From contig JAKTTS010000199.1 in the NCBI GenBank assembly GCA_030560485.1, positions 1 through 25,995 on the forward strand: a stretch of 25,995 nucleotides of DNA. Direction: 5' to 3'. The DNA is from Ascoidea tarda (nom. inval.). Taxonomy: Eukaryota; Ascomycota; Saccharomycetes; Ascoideales; Ascoideaceae. Both the position numbers and the translations under genes were made by a program. The notes below the pieces were generated by a model. The model searched no databases. It was not told the DNA's origin and was given only the letters and a program-made list of their open reading frames with translations. Positions 18,496 to 25,995 of the stretch are shown one piece after another. The first letter of the stretch is position 1. Each line of letters starts with the position of its first letter.

Positions 18496-19940
18496 CTGCG
18501 ATCTTTTGTCTGCACAACAAATGTGTAGCCGTTTGTAAACAGTCTTATCTACCTAAAACACTATTAAGATAATATTAATTATCAACCTGCGCTGTCAACA
18601 CTAGCCTTTGTGTCTACTTGTACATCTTTCGCACCTATTACACCTTTTGCACCTTGATTACTAACATCCTCTTCCAAGTAATCCACCAAAAAATGTTCTT
18701 CTAACGACATATTTTCCTATCAGAACCTTTGACCTGTAACTTGCTCTTACTCTGTTCGAATAGATCGAACTCAAATGCGTTATTCCCTCTCTTTTCTCTT
18801 GTTTCCTCTCTGTTCTGTCCACTTGTTCCAACCATAACCATATCTCCACTGCCATTTCGCTTCCACTTCACTATCAACCTTAACAGTGTAACCGACTTCA
18901 ACAGTAATCGCTTTGAGACCCTCTTTGTCCTGTTACCTTGATAGCTTCGCTTCTATACTCAACCTGGTGAAAATCTTCCAACCTATCTTTGTCCTCACCA
19001 GTAACTCTGGGAATTTGTTGCAAATCAAAAGAATTTGCCTGCTTCTGCCAACAACAACAGCAGCCCTACTCGCATACTGTCCAGCCCACATATCCACTTG
19101 CTGCTGATGTGCCATCTTCCTACAAACCAGTCCTGCAAACTGGCCAGAAACACTTCTCAAAAACCTCCTTTCTCTCTCTTCTTTTCTTTCTGCATCTTTT
19201 CCAAACACTCCAGTGCCAACTCCAGTAACCACTAGCGTCTTATTGTATTAGCCAATATTATTCAATACAAGCCTAGGATAGAGGCTGTTTTCCTCGATTA
19301 AAATTTGAATTCTAAACGTTATTTCTGAATGCTACTTCGCTTTCCATTCTCATTTGAATACACCTTTTTTTTTCAACCACTTAAAACACTATCAACATTT
19401 CAACACTTTTCCTATTTATATTTGTCCTTTTGCATTTTATCTATTTATTTGTTCCCAGATTACAATTTGCTTGTACACCACAACCCAAGCTTAAAGACTA
19501 TTTGCTTATAATTTCCTAATGATTGGCTATTTTGTAATTGCTTTTGTTTTAGATTGCCAACCTATTCATATTTGATCAATATCAATTTATCAATTTATCA
19601 AATGTATCAACATTTTCAGTCCACCTCTGTATATTTCTCAATACCTTAATGTATCATTTGCGATTATCATTCACTTTTTAATCCTCTGTCTTTATGTTCC
19701 AATGTACCAATGTTCCAATGTCTAATTTTTATTTTATATTCTTCTGTATTGTTTTGTTAATGTTCCAATTTTCTAATTTTCCAATTTTCTAATGTTCTAC
19801 AAGTTCTCATTTTAGCATGTTTGGATAATCAATATAAATAATTTACAATTTCTTTGGTTTATCCCTCGTAATTATTTTTCTTTTCCCTTTTATATTCTGC
19901 TAGCTTCTATTGTATAAATTGTTTTTAACTCTTTAGTCAA

Positions 19941-19983
19941 TTTTTTTTTTATGAAAAAAAAATAAAAAAAATAAAAAAAAATT
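19941..19983. promoter_or_regulatory. Poly(dT)/poly(dA) tract upstream of the permease gene
   Basis: T10, then ATG, then about 30 nearly pure A residues broken by single T residues. It lies about 170-215 bp before the ATG at 20156. Such dA:dT tracts exclude nucleosomes in yeast promoters. The T-then-A order could also form a hairpin in single-stranded form. Confidence 0.5.
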
Positions 19984-20155
19984 GCCTTTGATTCACTTTA
20001 TTTCTCGTTTTATTGAGCTTTTTATTGTCATTTTATTAATACTAGAAATTGTTACTGCCCACTATTTACTCTATTTATTCTACCGGCTATTTTACTTAAA
20101 TTGATTCAATTTGGAAAAACAATAAACAATAGAAACTAATACACACACAATAAAC

Positions 20156-21682
20156 ATGTCTGAAGATATCGAAAAAAAACCGGCTTTAGAATCTACCAAC
20201 TCTTCCTTCGATGAAGACCCAATCTCAACAACCGGCGAGATTAAACATGCCAAACCATTTACCAAATTTGATAAATTTGCAAAGCTTCTCAAGGCTGAAA
20301 TTAGAGGTGTTGAAAGAGTCCCAGAAGAAGAAAAAACAGATGCCTCTCTATGGTCTGCTGCTTCAATGTGGTTGGCAGCTAACATGGTTATCTCTACCTT
20401 CTCTCTTGGTGCTTTGGGTGTTACTGTTTTTGCTTTAAATTTCTATCAATGTCTTCTTGTAATTATTTTCTTCAATTTTATGGGTACTAGTGCTGTTGCG
20501 TTCTACTGTGTTTTTGGTGCAAAGTTTGGTTTAAGACAGATGATTCTATCAAACTTCCTTGTTGGTGTAGCTGGAACTAAAATTTTTGCTTTTATTAATT
20601 TGGTTGCTTGTATCGGTTGGGGTTCGGTTAATATCATGGCCTCTGCTCAATTATTCCACATTGTTAATAATAATGCTTTACCTCCATGGGCTGGTTGTTT
20701 AATCTTAGTCATTTGCACTGTCCTCGTCTCATTTTTCGGTTATACTGTTATTCACACTTATGAAAAATATTCTTGGATCCCAAATGTATTTGTCTTTATT
20801 GTCATCATTGCAAGAATGTCCATGTCTGGCAATTTCACTCCTGGTGAATGGGCTACTGGTAGAACTGGTGCAGGCAATGTTCTCTCCTTTGGTGGTACTG
20901 TCTTTGGTTTCGCTGCTGGCTGGACAACTTTTGCTGCTGATTACACCACTTATATGCCTTCGAACACCAATCCTTACAAGATCTTCTTCTCCGTTCTTGC
21001 AGGTTTAACAACTCCTTTAATCTTCACCATGACCTTAGGTGCTGCCTGTGCTACAGGTACTTTATCAGATCCTGCTTGGGCTGATTTATACAACGAGTTC
21101 TCTGTTGGTGGTTTGGTCTATGCTATTCTCGTCAGAAAGTCTTTGCATGGCTTTGGTGAGTTCTGCTGCGTCTTATTAGGTCTATCAACTGTTGCAAATA
21201 ACTTACCAAACATGTATTCCATGGCCTTATCTGCTCAAGCTTTCTCCTCTTATTTCAGAAAGGTCCCAAGAGTTTTCTGGACCTTGTTTGGTAACTTTGT
21301 TACTTTGGCCATTTGTATTCCTGCTTACTATAAATTCTCTGAAGTTATGCATAATTTTATGAATTTAATTGGTTATTACTTGTCCATTTATATCGGCATG
21401 AGTGTTTCCGAACATTTCATCTATAGAAAAGGCTTTAAAGGTTATAACCCAGAAGACTATCTTGATAGATCCAAATTGCCAATTGGTATTGCTGGTACTA
21501 TTGGTTTCTGTTTTGGTCTTGCTGGTGTCATCTTGGGTATGAACCAAACTTGGTACCAAGGTGTGCTAGCCCACGAAATTGGTGACTATGGTGGTGATAT
21601 TGGTTTTGAATTGGGTATGAGTTTTTCCTTCGTTGCCTTCAATATTGTTCGTCCCTTGGAAATCAAATATTTCGGTCGTTAA
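20156..21682 (+). CDS. FCY2: Purine-cytosine permease (NCS1 family, Fcy2-like)
   Basis: This 508-aa plasma-membrane proton symporter for cytosine, adenine, guanine and hypoxanthine is of the Fcy2 type. It has a hydrophilic N-terminus (1-65), then about twelve membrane segments starting at SMWLAANMVISTFSLGALG (70-88). Family blocks include GAKFGLRQMILSNFLVG (121-137), GCLILVICTVLVSFFGYTVI (180-199), SFGGTVFGFAAGWTTFAADY (244-263) with YMPSNTN, and GFGEFCCVLLGLSTVANNLP (332-351). The C-terminus, GGDIGFELGMSFSFVAFNIV followed by RPLEIKYFGR, matches S. cerevisiae Fcy2 (533 aa) closely. I cannot separate FCY2 from its paralogues FCY21/FCY22 by eye. I saw no CTG codon in this gene, and codon use looks optimised, suggesting strong expression. 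The start has the favourable context AAACATGTC. Confidence 0.94.
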   Translation: MSEDIEKKPALESTNSSFDEDPISTTGEIKHAKPFTKFDKFAKLLKAEIRGVERVPEEEKTDASLWSAASMWLAANMVISTFSLGALGVTVFALNFYQCLLVIIFFNFMGTSAVAFYCVFGAKFGLRQMILSNFLVGVAGTKIFAFINLVACIGWGSVNIMASAQLFHIVNNNALPPWAGCLILVICTVLVSFFGYTVIHTYEKYSWIPNVFVFIVIIARMSMSGNFTPGEWATGRTGAGNVLSFGGTVFGFAAGWTTFAADYTTYMPSNTNPYKIFFSVLAGLTTPLIFTMTLGAACATGTLSDPAWADLYNEFSVGGLVYAILVRKSLHGFGEFCCVLLGLSTVANNLPNMYSMALSAQAFSSYFRKVPRVFWTLFGNFVTLAICIPAYYKFSEVMHNFMNLIGYYLSIYIGMSVSEHFIYRKGFKGYNPEDYLDRSKLPIGIAGTIGFCFGLAGVILGMNQTWYQGVLAHEIGDYGGDIGFELGMSFSFVAFNIVRPLEIKYFGR

Positions 21683-21970
21683 AATTGGATTTTATTGAGT
21701 CCAGTTATTCAATTCTTAAATATAACTAATTGATTTTTATTATCAATCAATTTTTTGTTTGTTTTTTTTGTAATTTCTTTCATTTTTGTTTAGTTCATGT
21801 ATGCTTTTTTTTTTGTGTTTCAAATTTTGCTTTTTATTTCAATATGACAAGTCAGTTTTATTATCTCTTTACTATTTTCATTTCTATCATTCCCATTATT
21901 TCCATTTCCATTCCTACTTCTATTTTTCATTATTTTCCCTTTAAATACAAATAGAATTTACAGTCCTCGA

Positions 21971-21977
21971 TGAGTCA
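21971..21977 (+). promoter_or_regulatory. Gcn4 binding site of HIS1
   Basis: TGAGTCA is a perfect match to the TGASTCA Gcn4 site. It lies 192 bp upstream of the HIS1 ATG, the usual distance for general amino-acid control. This placement supports regulation of HIS1 by histidine and general amino-acid starvation. Confidence 0.75.
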
Positions 21978-22083
21978 AACCTTTCGGTGTAATTGGATTG
22001 GTCAAATAAAACCACTGATGTCTATCATTATATTGCCGGATCACCAACCCAACAATACTTCGACCTGGAAATATCTGATTTGG

Positions 22084-22094
22084 TATATATATAA
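22084..22094 (+). promoter_or_regulatory. TATA box of HIS1
   Basis: TATATATATAA lies 75 bp before the HIS1 start codon and 107 bp after the Gcn4 site, the arrangement of a Gcn4-driven TATA promoter. Confidence 0.7.
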
Positions 22095-22168
22095 GCTGGG
22101 TCTTGTAAAAACCAACAAAACACTGGCTATTGAACAAATCACTCTAACTGCAGTATACTAGTGGACTC

Positions 22169-23263
22169 ATGGATTTATTGGATAGTTTAACTGACAGAAT
22201 CTTTTTTGCAATTCCAAAAAGTTAGTATTAATGAGGGAAAAAAAAAGAGGGAAAAAGCAACAAAAAATTGCTTTTTAAGTATTAAATCGGGTTGCGAACA
22301 AAAAAAAACAAACTAACTAATAATTTTAAACTAGAAGGAAGAATTCATAACAAGTGCTTGGAGTTGTTGAAGGGTGCTGATATTCAATTTCGCAAAATCG
22401 ACAAACGACTGGATATCGCTTTATCCACAAACTTGCCCATTGCCTTAGTGTTTCTACGTGAGTCAGATATTCCAATTTTTGTCTCCAAAGGCAGGTGTTC
22501 CATTGGTATTGCCAACTCATTTCAGATCAAGGAATCGATTTATTCCAATAAACAAGGAAGCGATGAGCTAAACCATCTTTTGGATCTTACTGGGTATTTC
22601 GATACGATTCCAAAGTTGTGCTTGCAAGTCCCCCAAAGCAGCCAAATAAGAGATCCAAAGGAACTAATTGGCAAAACAATAACCACCAATTTCGTCAATA
22701 TTACCAGGGCCTATTTCATGAAGTTAGAGGGCAAGTCCAGTATCGATGAGATATCGACTAAAGTCAAGTTTGTGTCTGGGTCAATCGAGGCATCTTGTGC
22801 TTTGGGTATCGCTGATGGGATTGTTGATTTGGTTGATTCAGGATCAACAATGACATTGTTGAATTTGATCAATTTGGAAGACTTGTTTGAGTCAATCAAG
22901 AACGAAGATGAATTGAAACCAGGAGTGGAGCTCATCACCTCCAAGAAGCCATTATTTCCAGAACTAGTTGAGCTCATAAAACACAGGATCGAAGCTGTTT
23001 ACCACATAAATGAATACTGCTACTGCAATTACAATTGTCCCAAAACCAAATTGGACGACATTTTGAAAGTTACACCCTACAAGAAGGCACCCCAAATTGC
23101 CCCCTTAATCAGCGCAACATCGCTTGAGAATCCTAACGATGAGCAATGGGTTGCAGTGGGAGTTTTGATTGAAAAGGATAAAAGTGGTGTTATTATGGAC
23201 GTTTTAAGAGAGAATGGTGCAGAAGATGTTTTCTTGCTCGATATCAGCAATTGTCGAGTATAG
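22169..23263 (+). CDS. HIS1: ATP phosphoribosyltransferase, two exons
   Basis: This is the first enzyme of histidine synthesis, joining ATP and PRPP to give phosphoribosyl-ATP, and is feedback-inhibited by histidine. Exon 1 is 22169-22220 and exon 2 is 22335-23263. Splicing gives 326 aa. Exon 1 encodes MDLLDSLTDRIFFAIPK, and the junction codon completes IPKKGR, matching S. cerevisiae His1 (297 aa) from residue 1. Without splicing, exon 2's frame has no ATG before conserved sequence. RLDIALST lies at 42-49, the PRPP-loop region EASCALGIADGIVDLVDSGS at 169-188, and the C-terminal regulatory domain runs from WVAVGVLIEK to the ending DISNCRV. Oddity: the conserved G-I-T-G-x-D segment reads GIANSF (75-80). 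About 30 extra residues lie mostly in acidic or Asn-rich loops. Gcn4 and TATA sites lie upstream. Confidence 0.94.
22221..22334 (+). other. Spliceosomal intron of HIS1 (114 nt)
   Basis: Donor GTTAGT at 22221-22226, branch point AACTAAC at 22311-22317 and acceptor CTAG ending at 22334. The branch adenine is about 18 nt from the acceptor. The intron contains in-frame stops, and its removal joins a conserved motif exactly. S. cerevisiae HIS1 has no intron, so this one was gained here or lost there. Confidence 0.9.
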
Positions 23264-23533
23264 GAAAGATAGACAAATCGTATAATATAGATATGAATAT
23301 GTATATATAATTATAAATAAGAAGTATGCAGTGTGACTGGCGACGAAAGTACAATAAAACAAACAATAGAAAACAATAAAAAAAGGCAATAAAAAAGCAA
23401 AACTATACTAAATTGACAGATCCTATGCAAATCATATAGTATATTGGATGGTAGCCACCAAGAAAAATGATATCAGGTAGTAGTGAATGTGCAAAGTGAA
23501 TGAGCAACTGGATGGACAGAAAATTGCTTCGGT

Positions 23534-24472
23534 TCAAGCAAAACAGTAATAAACAATCACAAAGGTCGTGCTTGTGATCAATGTCATCAAATAGTTGACA
23601 CCATTGTTACTCAAAATATCCAATCCAGAAACCCTCTTGACGTTTTCAATCTTTTGCAAAGAACCAATCTTTTCGCCATTTAGAGACTCGATAACCTTGT
23701 TGGAGTCAGAGCTTGCAACAGACAACTGGACTGTAGCGCCCATATAAGAGTCTATTAAAGTGCCAAATAAGCCACTCAAAACAATCAAACTGAACACCAG
23801 CAACACTCTGGCACCCCCATCGAGAACCGTAAAGTCCTTGAAAATAAACTGAAGAAACCCCATTGAAATAATGGCAATGGACAAGGCCCCAGACACACCA
23901 GATGCCAATCCAAACAAAGTTACACCACCATTGGTTCCCGGAGGGCATTTTTTGAAATTGGTGATAAGAACGGGCGAAGATTCAGATAGAATTCCTAGCT
24001 CAGAAGACCAGGTGTCTGAAATAACAGAGGAGTAGTTGGCGATTATTCCAATGATAAGAGACTCGTATAACTTGCTGGAGGAAACCGACAGAGAACTCGA
24101 GACGTAGCGGTTTTCAAGATCTGAGAGATAAACTACCAAGATGAGAGCAGTTGAGGTGAATGAATTGGCTAAGACCTGGACATGGTTTCTGGCTGAGTGG
24201 TTGATTTTGTGCTGAGGATTGTCAGTGATTGAGACTGTGATCAACTTGTTGAGCTTTCTCTGAGCTTTGAACTTTGTGAGATAGGTGCTGGAGACAAAAA
24301 ACCAGACCACCAAGAGAATATATAGGTTGGAGGATAGTAGAAAACAGTGAACTAATCCAGTAACGAAAGCAGTGAAGCAGCCAAGGTTGGTTAGATTCTG
24401 CTTTTTGTATGTGCTATAACTGATGGAGAGTAATAGAAGAACTCTGAAGATGTATGAGTAAATCGATATCAT
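23534..24472 (-). CDS. DUF92/TMEM19-family integral membrane protein
   Basis: This 312-aa polytopic protein starts at ATG 24472-24470. Family motifs are YSSVISDTWSSELG (147-160), CPPGTNGGVTLFG (176-188), GTLIDSYMGATVQ (237-249) and GLDILSNNGVNYL (283-295), all at the expected spacing of the DUF92/TMEM19 family. Five to seven hydrophobic segments are visible. Plant VTE6 in this family is a phytyl-phosphate kinase, and archaeal and bacterial relatives sit near isoprenoid or CDP-alcohol genes, so a polyprenyl-phosphate role is possible but unproven in yeast. It converges with HIS1, 270 bp apart. The ATG is immediately followed by a hydrophobic segment, typical of the family. Confidence 0.85.
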   Translation of the reverse strand: MISIYSYIFRVLLLLSISYSTYKKQNLTNLGCFTAFVTGLVHCFLLSSNLYILLVVWFFVSSTYLTKFKAQRKLNKLITVSITDNPQHKINHSARNHVQVLANSFTSTALILVVYLSDLENRYVSSSLSVSSSKLYESLIIGIIANYSSVISDTWSSELGILSESSPVLITNFKKCPPGTNGGVTLFGLASGVSGALSIAIISMGFLQFIFKDFTVLDGGARVLLVFSLIVLSGLFGTLIDSYMGATVQLSVASSDSNKVIESLNGEKIGSLQKIENVKRVSGLDILSNNGVNYLMTLITSTTFVIVYYCFA

Positions 24473-25995
24473 TGCGAGCTGGACTGAGATACGATGGCGA
24501 TGGCGATAACGATAGCTGTATTATAGTTATGCTATATAAGTGTATTATATAGATGCAATTGTGTAACTGTATTGTCTGAAAGATGGTGGGAAAGGATCAA
24601 GGCTATTTATCTGAGCAGCTCTTTCGATCAGAACTTATTAGACAAGGACTGAGAGAAAACAAACAGTCCAGCAGATTTGTTTTCGCTGACGTAGACAATC
24701 TGTTGGATATTTGCTAATGAAGAGAGGAGAGCTTCTAGATTCCAGTGGTTATTTTATTCGCGATAAGCATTTAATGCAAACTATTATCTCCCTTCTGGAT
24801 TCCAGACTCCAGTAAGACCTTTGATGCTCGCACTTCATACAGGTTGGGGAGCCATTGAGATTGTGCTGGGTGCACATATGGCATTTCCAGTGGATGGATT
24901 CCAAAGGCATTTTTTGTTTGTTGTTGGGAAATAAAGATGGTATTTTAGAACTGCAGGACTAGTGCTGGATGGTTAGTTAGATTGATGGCTATTTATTGCA
25001 AAGTACTGAGAGAGTTTACATACCCAAATAAAAGGGAAATCAGTTGCTTGGTGGTTGAATTGGCTTTGATACAATGGCCAAATATTCATCAAGAAATACA
25101 GCGTATTTATATCAGAATCAGCTTGTTTTCAGACGATTGTTATATTTTATTTACTAACTGTGGTCCGATTCATTATTCATGACACACTCCATTATTGATC
25201 ATTGATTTTTGGACCTCAATCATTTTTGACCTCATTCATAATTAACAAGTCTCAAAATAACCAAATTAATTGCCAACAAAACGTGGAAAGGTTTTTGGGC
25301 TGCACTTATCAATCAAAGATTGGTTTCAAGGTGAATTTTTGAGCTTGGATTTGACAAATGGTAAAGGAAAGAACGACACACAAAAAGTCAAATGCCAACA
25401 ATTCGCTTTAACTTGATTCAAAAATTCTCAATCCACTTTCTCTCAGTCTAACATTTGATAATTGTTAACCGGGTTAGTGCATACTCAGTCTGGTAGTAGC
25501 TAGCGATGGACAGTAATTAGACAAGTATATTTGTACAAACACCAGATTGAATGTCTATTCTAGTATATTAGTCACTGTTTTGATATTAGATTTCACACTT
25601 TGGTTCTGATTCCTTTGGAGCTAAAACCAAACTTGGAACTGAAATACAACAAATGAGATTTGCAGAGCTACAATGGGATCAAAACCAGATTCCTAATTAT
25701 AATCCCATTTTCAATTACGTCTTTGCCATTTCTTCAGCTGTGTCTCTATTACACTTCCTCTGCTTCAACAGCTCCATTTCTTGCTCCCTTTCCCAGCCAA
25801 ACAGCCATATTTCGACACAGACATGTCTGTGGGCCTCGAAATTGGCTGAAATCACCATCAATCGACAATTCTGTTTTCATAAAGATATCCAACTCAATGA
25901 GACCTTTTATTTTTATTTTATTCTCCCTTCACAGTAGCAAAACCACCAAAACCAGCTTGTCGCCACATTCGCGGATCTAATTCCGTTTCGGGATA
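24473..25995. other. 1.5-kb interval to the right edge without a supported gene
   Basis: The first few hundred bases should contain the promoter of the DUF92 gene; a short gatggcgatggcgataacgat repeat lies at about 24492-24512. Beyond that I see only short ORFs. The longest ATG-started ones are 25653-25937 (94 codons) and 24982-25182 (66 codons), without domains or conserved-looking sequence. No RNA gene, LTR or tandem array was recognised. A gene beyond the right edge may have its promoter here. Confidence 0.5.

Larger units (their letters stand above)
17893..20155. other. 2.3-kb gene-free, pyrimidine-rich interval
   Basis: No ORF over about 100 codons and no recognisable domain occurs between DFG10 and the permease gene. 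From 17900 to about 19500 the plus strand is strongly pyrimidine-rich, which yields many hydrophobic Leu/Phe/Ser/Cys-rich shadow ORFs. Simple repeats lie at 18322-18357 and 18466-18495, and cCAATg-type repeats at about 19690-19800. TACTAAC at about 17992-17998 matches the yeast branch-point consensus, but I could not pair it with convincing splice sites. The last 250 bp should carry the permease promoter. Confidence 0.5.

Noticed and set aside
18701-19235. Overlapping ORFs of 60-100 codons on both strands in the gene-free interval
   Set aside because: Composition follows the pyrimidine-rich DNA. No conserved motif and no credible start context.
22292-23263. HIS1 as a single exon starting inside the intron region
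   Set aside because: That frame begins at TTG, not ATG, and its first 15 residues are intron translation. The spliced form restores the family N-terminus.
25653-25980. Two overlapping ORFs (94 and 106 codons) near the right edge
   Set aside because: No domain, overlapping frames, ordinary length for chance ORFs in this interval.

Overview
This is a stretch of nuclear chromosome from a budding yeast (Saccharomycotina). Support comes from compact, mostly intronless AT-rich genes, long asparagine runs, a split tRNA gene with an oligo-T terminator, a short yeast-type spliceosomal intron, and a run of recognisable yeast housekeeping genes. A CTG codon at an invariant leucine of HIS1 (22409-22411, in the RLDIAL motif) suggests that CUG is read as leucine, which argues against the CUG-Ser clades. 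I cannot name the species.

Layout, left to right. (1) 1-438, minus: the N-terminus of an Asn-rich protein running off the left edge and carrying a 12-bp coding minisatellite. (2) 439-3154: 2.7 kb with no convincing gene. (3) 3155-5251, minus: a 698-aa Asn-rich protein with a C-terminal membrane anchor, possibly a KAR1-like spindle-pole protein (weak). (4) 5547-5640, plus: tRNA-Arg(UCU) with a 21-nt intron. (5) 5756-7261, plus: PML1/SNIP1 of the RES splicing complex, with a long RS domain and a C-terminal FHA domain. (6) 8545-8988, plus: an unrecognised 147-aa cysteine-rich, probably zinc-binding protein. (7) 9402-11654, plus: NOP9, a Pumilio-type 18S rRNA processing factor. (8) 12064-16182, minus: SYG1, an SPX-EXS protein of the phosphate-export family, enlarged by low-complexity inserts. 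(9) 16921-17892, plus: DFG10, polyprenol reductase family. (10) 17893-20155: 2.3 kb without a gene, pyrimidine-rich on the plus strand. (11) 20156-21682, plus: an FCY2-type purine-cytosine permease. (12) 22169-23263, plus: HIS1 in two exons, with a consensus Gcn4 site and a TATA box upstream. (13) 23534-24472, minus: a DUF92/TMEM19 membrane protein. (14) 24473-25995: 1.5 kb without a supported gene.

The genes are unrelated single-copy housekeeping functions (splicing, ribosome biogenesis, phosphate, dolichol, nucleobase uptake, histidine synthesis), each with its own promoter. There is no operon, mobile element, CRISPR array or recognisable retroelement. Codon-phase microsatellites recur: AAT for Asn, CAAAAC for Gln-Asn, and a 12-mer for Asn-Ile-Asn-Asn. 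I see no new multi-gene system. The best leads are the triple C-x2-C-x(5-7)-C protein, the altered conserved motif in HIS1, the HIS1 and tRNA introns, the GC-rich island between SYG1 and DFG10, and the unidentified tail-anchored protein.
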